DNA from: Citrus sinensis
Lineage: Eukaryota > Streptophyta > Magnoliopsida > Sapindales > Rutaceae
Assembly (NCBI RefSeq): GCF_022201045.2
Contig: NC_068562.1
Coordinates: 25,626,501-25,690,500, forward strand
Direction: 5' to 3'
DNA length: 64,000 bases
Both the position numbers and the translations under genes were made by a program. How positions within the stretch are numbered: position 1 is the first letter of the stretch; the number at the start of each line of letters is the position of its first letter. A model generated the notes under the pieces. That model ran no database searches, had not been told where the DNA came from, and saw nothing but the letters and a program-made list of their open reading frames with translations. Of the stretch, positions 14,101 through 24,805 are shown piece by piece.

Positions 14101-15124
14101 TTTTGCTGTCTATGTTTAAATTTTTTTATATAATTTCTCTTATTCCACAAGCAATTATTAGGTGCATATGCTCATATGTTTTTAAATACAGTTTGATCTA
14201 TACATTGTGTTTTAGTTGGTTGGCTAAACATTGAAGAATAGATCAAATTCGTATTTTAAAATCAAATATATGTCCATTCAGTGGATTATTTCCCTCTCAT
14301 GCATATATCAAATCATTTTACCAAAAGGTGGATAAAAACTTTATATATAGACAAAGCTTGAAAAACTAAATTTTGCTTCGTTATGAAAAGTTTTTTAAAT
14401 TCATGATAATAAATTAATCAAATTCTTAAATATTTTTTGCACATAAGCTTTAATGAAATGCAATCTTATATCTAAAATCAAAGATTAGTAACCTTATTTG
14501 TAAATTATGACAGGGAATTATTGTGACTGCCCTGACATACTACTTACAAGCATGGGTTATTGAGAAGAAGGGGCCAGTGTTCTTGGCCATGTCCACACCT
14601 CTAGCATTAATCTTTACAACGATTGCTTCTGTATTTCTCTTATGTGAGATTATCACATTAGGAAGGTATATACATAATTTATCCTCTCATATATTTTCTT
14701 TTTTTTAAGGTACGAACATATGCATAAATCTGAATTTGATGCCATACATTATGATTTAGTAGCGGTAGGCTTTTGCATGTATAGTATCAAATTTAGATTT
14801 AAAAATATACAGACATTCATAGTTTCTAATAACTCATTCACTCTCACTAATACATTAATTAAAACTTTTATATTTTTAATTATTTTTAGTTTATTATTTT
14901 ACTTCAAGAAAAATTAGCATTTAATAATTTATATGATTTAATATAGGATTTTGGGTGGGCTATTGTTGATCGGAGGGCTTTATGCTGTGTTATGGGGGAA
15001 GAGCAAAGAGCAAAAGATGGTTGATAAAAGTTGCTTGCCAACTCAAGTTGATCAGAAAGTAATGAACTCAGATCAGATCAAAGTAATGGCAGCTAAGAGT
15101 CCTTCTTCACCAATGTTTCTATAA
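11189..15124 (+). CDS. WAT1-related protein (nodulin MtN21/EamA-like transporter), 7 exons
   Basis: A multipass membrane transporter of the plant DMT/EamA group. Characterised relatives move auxin or amino acids; the substrate here is not predictable. Exons by splice consensus and phase: 11189-11379, 11504-11566, 11652-11768, 13057-13309, 13903-14061, 14514-14665 and 14947-15124. They sum to 1113 nt, or 370 residues, the usual family length. The N-terminus (PYLTVILIQAIYAGMFLLSK) and FYRQAFATLFVAPISL are typical of the first EamA half. AAATTNCLPAITFFLAVLLR and LVGILICIGGAATLAFYNGP close it. The second half runs from WLVLQGFVMKSYP through LTYYLQAWVIEKKGPVFL to ILGGLLLIGGLYAVLWGKS, ending in a hydrophilic cytosolic tail. 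All introns are GT-AG, and intron 3 is 1.3 kb. A second ATG follows directly at 11192, so either may start translation. No break is seen. Confidence 0.93.
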
Positions 15125-16911
15125 AATATATACTAATACAAGTATTTTATGTGTTCGGATTAGCTTTTATGGCCTAAGGCTTGAGATGGGCATGCAATTT
15201 TTGAGTTTTATTTAATGGTGTGGGAGAATTAAAGAAGAAAAGAAAGAATATGAAAATAAGGAGGAGATAAATATTTCCTACTGCTTAATTTAAAAGTTGT
15301 TTAGCTTTATCTAGCCACAAAGCCATCGATTTTATAATTTTTTTATTAGAAACTGCTTCTTAAAATCCTTGATCAATTGTCTCCTCCTCCTCCTCCTCAT
15401 TTTGCTTCTATAATTACGAGATATTGAAATATCATATTATGTAGCAAGAGCAATACCTTTTCCCCTAAGGGATTAGTCAAATGGTTTTCAAATACTTTTA
15501 TTTAATTGATTATTTAAATTCAAATTTAGAGAAGTAAAAGGCTGAAAATAGATTTCAACTTTACCAACCCCTTATCTTTAAAAATATATTCAAAATACTA
15601 TGTAGAAAGAGTTAATTAATATTGAGAAAAGAAAAATCTCATATCCATTAAAAATAGCTGTTGGGCGCTCAACTCAAAAATTAGTCTAATACTAGTCCAT
15701 GAGTCCACCGCTAATGACCAGGCTGCATTAGAATGATCATTTATCCAATTTTTTAGAAAGGAATTGAAATTAAATCCCTAATTAAGATGTGATGTGTGAA
15801 AATTTAAACACTTCGTTTCACTTTTTTACTTTTATTTGGTAAGCTAATTTTCAATTTTCAACAATTGAATGAGCAAAATATTAGTTTGGACATTAAAAAA
15901 TATCGATTGAGCCAAAATGAATCATCTCAATTTGCAATTAAATAATTGACGATGATATATGGACTCGCTAAAACCGTATGGATGAATGATGATGAGTGGG
16001 AATATTACAAGCTTTATTAATCCGTGCAAATTTTGCTTGTAAATTCAATTTAAAACCTTAATTGAACCCAAGAGGGAATTAAATAGGGCCAAGCCCCGGG
16101 CCAATTAACAATAATAATAATAATAATTTATAAGAATCGTTTTAATTAATGGATTGAGAAGTAACTAAAATTCTATGGAGTGTCAATTTAAGGTACCTAC
16201 AAAATAGCAACATGTAAAGACTCGACATCACAAACTAATACACATTCTCCACACACTAATGTTAAGGAAACTCATAAATGTTTGACTGACCAATTATGTA
16301 AAGAATCATCAATTTTGATTCACTTTCCAAGAATGTTTTTGAATTCATGGCAACTCAATCATAGATTTTATAAAGACGAATGAAATTAACCTTCTTATTA
16401 TTGTTCTTCAATTATACGCCACAAAGGAAGTGAAGAGGAAACCAAAAAAAAAAGGCCATTAACGTTGAAGGTGCATTCTCTTTAATCTTTTTCCATTCTT
16501 ATACTCTTATTCCTCTTTATTTTTATAAATCTTTGACTGTTTTCGCAAACTAATCTCTCTGCTTCTTTGCCTTTACCTTTATTGCTTTTCTCTTATACTT
16601 TATATATCATTATTATCTGCCTTTTCTATTTATTAATCTAGTTTTTGAGTTAATTTTTTATACTTCTTGGGTTTCTCATGCTGTTTCAGATCCAAAAAGT
16701 TAATATTTAGTTTTTGTAATTTTCTAAATTTTTTACATATGAAACAAAATTTTTCATGCTGAGTTCTAATAATATATACAACTGGTTTATTCATTTGTTC
16801 ATTTTTTGACTGATACATTCAGCACTTTTTTTTTTTTTTACTAATGAAATCTTTTGAAAAAAATAGTTAATCAAATAATTTATTGCTTTGATATATAGAT
16901 AAAGAAAAAAA
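15125..16911. other. Intergenic region between WAT1-like and MADS genes
   Basis: No coding sequence is recognised. It should hold the 3' UTR of the transporter and the promoter of the MADS gene. A TATATAT word near 16601 and a pyrimidine-rich stretch (16480-16600) could belong to the MADS promoter or leader. A (TCC)n run is at about 15381-15397 and an (AAT)n run at about 16111-16127. Confidence 0.5.
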
Positions 16912-17859
16912 ATGGGACGTGGGAAGCTAACCCTAAAACTAATAGACAAGGAGAAACCTCGAATGATAACGTATCAAAAAAGAAAGAGAGGCTTGAAGAA
17001 GAAGGCACAAGAATTCGCCACCCTTTGCGGCGTTCCGACTTGCGTGATCATCTACGGTCCAAGGCTGAACAGCCGCCCCGGCTCCGTCGACGTCGAGGTT
17101 TGGCCTAAAGATCACAAAGAGTTCATGCAAGTTGTTAACTTGTATAGGGACAAGGCTTTTACCTCTGTACGTGGAGTGAAGTCTCAAAATCTCTATGATT
17201 TTTTTGCTGATCGGAACAGAAAAGTTTACGAGAAGATTGTTAAAATCCGGAAGGCTAATTTTGAATCCAAGTTCTCGAGTGATTTGGATGAAGATTTCAA
17301 CAATTTTTCAATGCATCAATTGAAGGGAATGCTTGTTGTGCTTGATAATAACATTGATGTTGCTACAAGGAAGCTTGCATTGATAAAAGGGCATCATCAA
17401 AATTTTGGTTGCTATAATGATAATAACAATGCTAATAATAGTGCTCAAGTTTTGTTTCAGCAGCCGCAGCCACTAGCTTCTCATCATGTAAACATGCAGC
17501 TGGCTTCATATCATCATCATGAACCTATTCAAATGGTTTCATTCGACTTCAATCCGGTCGATAATCCGACGATGATGATGATGTTGATGAACGGTGGTGA
17601 TCAAATTCAATTGGGTTGTAATACTACTGCCCTGTACAATCATCATCATCCTATGCAACATGCTGTGTATTGTGATCCAGTGGGTGCAATGATAGAGAAC
17701 CGTGTGATGATGAACAATCCAAGGGCTGCTATGCGTTTTGTTGGCTCAACAATGCAACAATTCCAGCCTTTTATTGAACAGTTTCCTGCTCTTCCAAGCC
17801 CTCAGTTTAACGGTTTTTATGGTGATAATGGGTTTCTTCGCAAGAGAGAAAAGTTGTAG
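16912..17859 (+). CDS. Type I (M-type) MADS-box transcription factor, intronless
   Basis: A nuclear DNA-binding protein of 315 aa. The MADS domain occupies residues 1 to about 60: MGRGKLTLKLIDKEKPRMIT, then YQKRKRGLKKKAQEFATLCG and a VIIYGP beta strand. The KRKRGLKKK and EF(A/S)TLCG signatures and the single exon mark type I rather than MIKC genes, and no K-box follows. The VEVWPKDHKEF segment after the box recalls M-beta/M-gamma proteins (AGL47/AGL82/AGL80 types); I cannot place the subclass firmly. Residues 160-240 are rich in Asn, His, Gln and Met, with HHHH and MMMM runs. The start is preceded by AAAGAAAAAAA and the frame is open to TAG. In characterised plants such genes act mainly in the female gametophyte and endosperm; that role here is inference. 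Confidence 0.9.
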   Translation: MGRGKLTLKLIDKEKPRMITYQKRKRGLKKKAQEFATLCGVPTCVIIYGPRLNSRPGSVDVEVWPKDHKEFMQVVNLYRDKAFTSVRGVKSQNLYDFFADRNRKVYEKIVKIRKANFESKFSSDLDEDFNNFSMHQLKGMLVVLDNNIDVATRKLALIKGHHQNFGCYNDNNNANNSAQVLFQQPQPLASHHVNMQLASYHHHEPIQMVSFDFNPVDNPTMMMMLMNGGDQIQLGCNTTALYNHHHPMQHAVYCDPVGAMIENRVMMNNPRAAMRFVGSTMQQFQPFIEQFPALPSPQFNGFYGDNGFLRKREKL

Positions 17860-17906
17860 ATATGGAGCTGGAAGATAGATTTATATTTTATTGTCATTAT
17901 TGAAGC

Positions 17907-17912
17907 AATAAA
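17907..17912 (+). terminator. Polyadenylation signal of the MADS gene
   Basis: AATAAA lies 47 bp downstream of the stop codon of the MADS-box gene, followed by TG-rich sequence (AAAGCTTGTGACAGGCTTGTG). It is the natural candidate near-upstream element. Confidence 0.55.
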
Positions 17913-18180
17913 AGCTTGTGACAGGCTTGTGATGGGCTTTAATTTAAGTTTAATTGGTTGAATAAAGTTTAGCACTCGGGATTCTTATTTCATTTAAAGT
18001 TCTCAGATGATATTTTACTTCACTAATTTCAATTTTACTTCACTAATTTCAACATTCAATTCACATTCAGTTCGGGATATTTAAGTATTTGCTGTAAATT
18101 TAGGCCTTATTTAGTATTGAAATTGGATAATCTCATTAAATTAAGTAAATGATAATTGAAGATAAATTTTTTGACTTAAG

Positions 18181-18703
18181 AGCTTGTTTATTAAACATCT
18201 AAAATCTAAAATTTTATTAATTTCAGATATTTTTCAAAATTTACTTGTTTGTATTTTTTAACTTATGTCTAAATATTTATTATTTGTAACTTATGTTTGA
18301 TTTTTAGATATTTATGTCTAAAGAGAAATAATAAAATTTTGTAATTTTTATCTGAATGGAAAAATATTTGAATGAGAAGTGAATATTATATTTTAAAAAT
18401 ATCTCAATTAAATATATTATTTTCTTAAACTATAAAATCTAATCCCCTTTTTGTTTTTATTTAAAAGGATATAAATGTCAAAATAACCATGTTTAAAATG
18501 CTATTTATTTAAAGAAATAAATAAGATGATACCCATATTCAAATATGAAAACAAGAAACACAAAACATATTATTCAGACATTTGTATTAAATTTCAGATT
18601 AAAGAAAAAATATCCTAATTTATTTCTATCTTTTTAAAATCATTTGAGCATTTAGATAGCGCAATACCTGAACTTTCAGCTAGGATGCATAAAATAAACA
18701 AGC
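18181..18703. mobile_element. Candidate TIR element, about 520 bp
   Basis: The left end AGCTTGTTTATT and the right end AAATAAACAAGC form a short inverted repeat around an AT-rich, non-coding interior. 'GAGCTTGTTTATT' is a common start of plant MITEs. No convincing target duplication was found. Confidence 0.35.
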
Positions 18704-20478
18704 AATTAGAGCAATTCCTAAGCCTTATACTTATTGGTGACCGGGCATTCTTTTATTATTTTGAGGAATCTCATTATCGTAAGCAGCATTGTATTCCCCA
18801 TGGATAAAACAGCACCCAGCACCTATGGCATCGACATCCCACTGGCAATAGTCTTTCCACGCTTCAGTAGAAGTATTATAGTGCGCCAGTTGTTACAGAC
18901 AATCAATTTGACACACACAAACAGTCAAAACAGAGACAGGCGGTCCACCTGAAGAAGAAGGCGACAACACATGTAAATGCTCGATTGAGATTGTGCAATG
19001 CAGCTGCAAGTGTTGTCGTTTTCAATTTCGATACTTGCCAAAAAAATAAATTGAATAAGTAAATTTGACTTTGCCGTTTCACCTCCAAGCCACTGCTCAT
19101 CGCTGTCCCACGTAATGTACTTCTTGTTATAGAAGGCAATTAGAAGACTCTAAACAGTTTAACTAGGCATTAAATTTTCTTAGCTGATGCCAGGAGATTT
19201 GCTTTCGCGTTATTAATTTATACGGAGGGTCAATATGAGCAAAAGTTTTCTATTCATGCAGAGACTAGCTATATAATCAAAACAAGTTCTTGGGTTTCAC
19301 GCATGCAAAATTTACTTCAAAATGCTACATATTGACCCCAACCCCCTCTCTTCCTCGTTTGTCTAAACCGTAGTTCTAAACGTTTTACATTATTTCCTCA
19401 GAAAGTTCAGTAATTCAGTGAATTGGTTTTGTGAGCACTGCGCAGTAACTGGATGACTTCAGCAGCAACAAGTTGGGCATGAATCCAGCACCAACCAAAA
19501 AAAAAAAAAAAGGACAAAAAAACAAACGTCGGCGGCCAAGCTTAGTGAATTAGCAGATATCATCAAGCTTAGTGACAAACTATAGAAAATTTGGTATCTT
19601 ACTTGCAAACTAAATTCAAGTTCCACACAGAAATTCGCACAAATTAACACAGTGAAAAGTATCTCATTAATATAAACAGCTAATTTACAAATAAAATTGA
19701 AAGATTACCAAAGCATTTATCTTCCTTGTAATTTGTATTGGAAATATGAGTTAATATTGTTTCTGAAGACCAATTTTCACTCCACTAAAAAGATTTTTCC
19801 GATGTAAAAAGAATATAAATAAAGTGGATTGACCTCAAGGATACAATGACACTATTTTGAGATTCCATTCCAAACACAACTGTTTAGAATAGCAAAGAAA
19901 ATTTTATAAAGGAAATATTAAATAGAAGGAGAGGTAATAGTTGTGTCTTGAAGGCTTTGTATATTTCCTTTTTTATAGAGAAACCCTCTATAATCCTTTT
20001 ACTAATTCAATTTGAATCAATCAATCACTTTCTTTATTTAATTTGAATTAGTCATTCTTGTCATCGTGTCTCATAATATAATTTAATTTTAAATAATTCA
20101 AATCACATCTAGATTTCACCTATTTAACTCTAATTTGTAAATAAATTAAACTTATGATTAATTTTAAATTAAATATAAAAGTGATGGTTCTCACTTTCTT
20201 GACATGTGGGAAGTTAATATTTTGAAATATTAAGAAAACTCCAACAGTTTACAATTGAAAAGAAAGATGAAGGAAAACATACCCACAGAACCCAAGTAGA
20301 CACCTTCGATGAAGCCCACCCATGTCAGATTAGGCCTCTTCTTCCTATCAACAAAAGGGAAAATAGTAATGGGCCCCCAAACCACATTATTCGATGGGGT
20401 ATCGAGTTTTTACAAAAATACATGTAAGGACGTGTGTATTATTATTATACACATGTAATTTTTATTTTTAAATTACAA
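18704..20478. other. Intergenic, no recognised gene
   Basis: The segment 18730-19130 is less AT-rich than its surroundings and has short open frames on both strands, none matching a family I know. The rest is AT-rich with homopolymers. It could hold a non-coding transcript or gene fragment, but nothing supports a specific call. Confidence 0.4.
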
Positions 20479-21449
20479 TATAATTAAGGAAAATGATGTT
20501 CTCACACTTTCGCGCACAAACGTTTGCACAAAACGGTGCGTTTTGTGCACCTTTAAAAGGCTCTTCGTACGTGCACAACAATACACACGCTCTTCCCAGC
20601 TCCTCCCACTCGCGTATGCCTCCTTTCACTACAACAAAAAACCACTACCTCCTTTCACTGCAACAAAAACCCAGAAGCTTCCTCATTCTCTAGACACCAT
20701 TCTCCCTCGCTCTCGGCTCTGTACTCCCTCATTCTCGCTGGATCTGTTTTGCCACACTCTCTCGGCTCCGATCACCCTCATTCTCGGTGGCTCCATTTCC
20801 CTCACTGTCTCGGTTCCGATCTGCCTCAATCTCTCCCTCAATCCCTCGATCTCAGTTTCATCTATTTGCAATGAAAATTACGTTTATGGTTGAAATATTA
20901 TTTTTTGTTATTTGTAACTTTGCATTAAATCGTGTATAGCTTTCGGTTTACAAGGAAAAGTTTGAACTAATTTCAATGGACAGGGAACCTCAACCAAACC
21001 ATTTTCAGCTGCAAAACCATGTTGCAAATGCACTGCATAATCACTCACAAATCTCTAAGCCACATGAACAGACCAAGCAACTGGGTTTTCTCAGATTTCA
21101 TTCAACTTGACAAAAATCGCATAGACTAACAATACTCTTGCAGTGGCTGCAAACAACCCACTTTTGTAATATCAACAACATCAACTTCAATGAACCATAA
21201 ATAAATCAAACAAAATATTCTTTGAGAGAAATTCCAAGTTCAAATATTCATTAAATCATCTTCCCAAAAAAAAACGAGCTGTTGCACAGTTGCAGTGAAA
21301 ACCGAGCTATTGCAGTGAAAGGAGAACGAAACGTAATGTGCGTGTGTCTTGTGGAATTACGAGGAGCCTTTTAAAGGTTGCACAAAACGCACCGTTTTGT
21401 GCAAACTTTTGTGCGCATATTTGTGAGCATATCGCTACTGTATAATTAA
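20479..21449. mobile_element. Non-autonomous Mutator-like element with perfect 9-bp target duplication
   Basis: The element body is 20488-21440 (953 bp). TATAATTAA is present immediately outside both ends (20479-20487 and 21441-21449). Terminal inverted repeats of about 80 bp share GTTTGCACAAAACGGTGCG and GTTTTGTGCA(A)CCTTTAAA. Long inverted repeats with a 9-bp duplication are the Mutator signature. The interior has no transposase. Its left part (20580-20870) is CT-rich and resembles a plant 5' UTR or promoter, raising the possibility of captured host sequence (Pack-MULE). The open frames inside are low-complexity and should not be taken as genes. Confidence 0.88.
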
Positions 21450-22665
21450 ATGGTATCTTATTAAAGTTTGTTGAACTTACTTAGTCGAGTCCTTAGTTAA
21501 GGATTCGATTCTTTTTTATGAGAGTGTGAGAATTTTCATTTGTTATTTTCTTGATTTCAAGTCTCTTATATTTTTGCTTTTTAGTTTCGTATTTTTGAAT
21601 TGTACTTTAATTTTGATATGGCGTGACAAGTCTCAAAGAACATTGGGGGCTAGGCTTCAGCTCCTACAAGCATATTGGATTGTATTTTCTAGTATTTGTA
21701 TTGTAGTCTCTAATGTACTATAATAATAAAAAGAAATATATGATGGTACATTATGAAAATCTAAGTACAGAACGAATTGATTCTTCTAATTTTCTTTTAA
21801 ATATCTAAGGGAAAAAAAATTAACATTTCTAATACAAACGGAAGGGACTTGAACTCTCAACCTCCCAATGACAAAATTAGGTTGGTATATAATTTTAGTA
21901 AAACATCTAACTGCCACAATGTGAGGTTCTTACAATTTTAAAAATAATTAAATATATAATTATCTATTGTATTATATTGTGTGCAAAAATTTCATATTTT
22001 AACTTTATATATATAATCACACTCAAGTCGGGACATTCAAATTTTTTGGACTAGAATCAGTGAATTACAGCGCTATAGAAAGACTTTAGTAAAATTTCAG
22101 AAAAAAAGAAATGTAAAAAGTTTTTAAGTGGGACGAACGCAAAACATAACTTGTTCTTCTGTGCAGTAAAACATTAATAATATTTTCATAGTGATAATAA
22201 GAGAACAAATTTAAAACATGTAGCACAATATTATTGAATTTTCCTGTTAGCACAATATTATTGAATTTTCCTGTTCAACTATCTCATGCAAGTTTTTTTC
22301 GTAAATAAAAATAATTCAAAGATCAAACCGAGTTGAACAACAAGAGCGGTAGCAGAAATAATTCTGTAATTATGCGATCATCAAAACCCTCTGGATGCTC
22401 ATTTCACCAAATACAGCCAGCTTCTAGAAAATATTTACCCAACAAGCATTGCGCCTTGAACCAACACCATCGCCATCACTGCTTTGATTCAATAAAGTTA
22501 CACAATTATTGCTAATGAAGTCATAGTGCTTGACAGTCTAATGTGAAAACAAAACTGCAAAGAACCCACTTCTTTTATTTTTCTTCCTTAATTAATTCTT
22601 TAAAGACTTGAATTTAAACACAAAATTTTACTTAAAAAGTGGATTGCTTATATATACACACAAAC
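21450..22665. other. Intergenic, no recognised gene
   Basis: AT-rich sequence with short frames only. A 26-bp near-perfect tandem duplication (TAGCACAATATTATTGAATT) occurs at about 22221-22275. No coding or RNA gene can be supported. Confidence 0.5.
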
Positions 22666-23240
22666 ATAATAAAGGGATATTATCATTTTCCCACAAAAAA
22701 TATTCTGACACATCATGTCAGTATCACGATTTGGTAAAACCATCAATTTACCATCAAACATTTAAATTGTTAGTATTTTCCCACCATTCCGTTAAAACTT
22801 GGTTAATATGTAACGAAAAAATCATAAAAGGTCAATTTTACCCCTGGAGCATAAAAGACGATTTTGCCCTTTAAGAAGGAAGAACAACAAATGATAATTT
22901 AACTTCAAAATTCATAAAAGGTTAATTGCATGGTCTTTTAAAAGGTCAATTTTACAAAATTCGTAAAAGGTAATTTTTGCCCTTTAAGAAGGAAGAACAA
23001 CAAATGATGATTTAATTACAAAATTTATAAAAGGTTAATTACATGGTCTTTTATGCTCCAAGGGTAAAATTGACCTTTTATGAATTTTCCATTACTTATT
23101 AACTGAATTTTAACGGAATGGTGGGAAAATACTAGCAGTTTAAATGTTTAGTGGTAAACTGATGGTTTTACCAAATCGTGGTACTGACATGATTTGTTAG
23201 AATACCTTTGGTGGGAAAATGATAATATCCCTATAATAAA
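22666..23240. mobile_element. Long-TIR foldback MITE flanked by ATAATAAA
   Basis: The element (about 22674-23232) starts GGGATATTATCATTTTCCCAC and ends with its inverse. The inverted arms extend some 180-200 bp, with shared words such as ACCATCA.TTTACCA, TTTTCCCACCATTCCGTTAA and GGTCAATTTTACCC. ATAATAAA flanks both sides (22666-22673 and 23233-23240). An 8-bp duplication suggests hAT, but the terminus is ambiguous by one base. The whole unit could fold into a long hairpin. Internal repeats around CCTTTAAGAAGGAAGAACAA join the arms. There is no coding capacity. Confidence 0.85.
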
Positions 23241-23499
23241 ATGAAGATTTTGCAGATTAGGATTAGGTTTGGAAGTTGATTCACTTGTATTTAATTATAT
23301 CTTACTATATACATACGACAATTAAGGTTCCTAACTGTGCGCTTCTACTTAATTTTGAAAACAGATGAAGAAAACGCCCAATTTTTTTTCCCTGCTAATA
23401 TCACTTAAGTTGTACTTGATAACTAGTGATTCCTATGTTGTCACAACATTTTTATCCCAATTATATTATGACGCAAAATTCTTTTTTTCTTTTTGATAT

Positions 23500-24112
23500 G
23501 GATATTACCATCACACTGTAACATATATTATATTAATATCAGACTATTATACTGATATTTACCATCAGATTATTAATGGGTTTAGTTTACATTAGATCTT
23601 ATGAATATTGTTCAGTTTTTACCCTCATCAATATTTGAGAGATTTTTACATTGATATCTATAATTAGACTGTTAACGGAACTAATATACATTAAATCTTA
23701 TGAAACATAATTTACATTAAATTTTATGAACTATTGTCAAGATTTTTAGTATCATTAATATTTGAGGGACTACAACACTAATATTTAGAATCAGACTATT
23801 ATTGAAAGTAGATTACTTAAATCTTATGAAACATTGCCCAAATTTTTACTCTATCACACTATTATTGGGATTAATTTATATTAAATCTTATGAAGTACCA
23901 CCTAGAATTTTATCCTCACTTGTCTTATTAGACTATCACTAGGACTAGTTCGCATTAAATTTTATAAAGCATTGTCCAGACTTTTATTCGTATTTCGTAA
24001 GAGAAAAAAATGCCTCCACTTAATTACATTAAATTTTATGAAATATTATCCAAATTTTTACTCTCATTAAGATTCAAAGGACGTCTACTACACTCATATT
24101 CCATGAGTAGAA
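23500..24112. repeat. Degenerate tandem array
   Basis: A core TTAAATYTTATGAA recurs at least seven times (near 23593, 23690, 23715, 23818, 23880, 23953 and 24028). It is linked to partial words AATATTTGAGGGACT, ATCAGACTATTATTGGG and TTTTTACTCTCAT at roughly 65-105 bp spacing, apart from one short 25-bp gap. The array ends abruptly where the 5' LTR of the neighbouring element begins at 24113. Confidence 0.65.
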
Positions 24113-24713
24113 TGTCATGGGTTGCTCAAATTTTCCACCAACGGAGGTTAATTCCACGCGCACAGGTTCGCTTTGCAAAAGTCCGCCTCAAAGTGGAGTG
24201 CGCTTAAAACTAGGATGCACTTAATACTAAAGGCGGGATGCGCTTAAAAATGGGTTGCCAACACAACTAGCCAGCCGTGGTGTGCTTAGTGATCATCCAA
24301 GCCCAACCCGAGTTCTAGAGTTCTCTACAATTTGTAAATACCTAGAAGTTTCTAAGACTCTTCACTTAGACCCCTAGGATATTTATGCAAGTTGCATGGA
24401 AGGTTCAAGAACCTAGCACCCCAACACCTATAAATAAGGGTGAGCCCCCTCATTTGCTCAATAACCACACCACACACAAAAACACTCTAGCACACACACA
24501 AGCTCTCTAGCGCTTGTAAAGCTCTCTTATAATTTATTCTTTGTGAGTAATAAAATCATATTTGGTCATATTGTTGTCTTATTTATAGCATTTCTACAAA
24601 GCATTCTCGCTTGGCTAGTTGAGAAGTTCGGAAAGGCTTACTTAGCAACTTATGTGCTAGAAGTCATCTAAATGTCGTATGAGTTTTATGCTCAAAACTC
24701 TCATCCCGTGACA
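24113..24713 (+). repeat. 5' LTR
   Basis: Begins TGTCATGG and ends CCCGTGACA. It contains a CCTATAAATA box near 24426-24435 and a downstream AATAAAATC signal. It aligns along its length with 26235-26823, with small indels such as an extra AGCGCTTGTAA near 24510. Confidence 0.85.
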
Positions 24714-24715
24714 AG

Positions 24716-24727
24716 TGGTATCAGAGC
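24716..24727 (+). other. Primer binding site (initiator tRNA-Met type)
   Basis: TGGTATCAGAGC follows the 5' LTR after two bases. This is the usual plant retrotransposon primer site complementary to the 3' end of initiator tRNA-Met. Confidence 0.85.
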
Positions 24728-24805
24728 TAAGGTTTGCACCCATGCAAGCTAGCTCAACAAGCAATGACCAATCCTCCTAACACAACATAAGAGGGCGTAG
24801 TCGGT

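Noticed and set aside
20493..20893. 116-aa and 66-aa open frames
   Set aside because: They lie inside the Mutator-like element, overlap in different frames and consist of low-complexity Ser/Leu/Thr sequence from a CT-rich tract.
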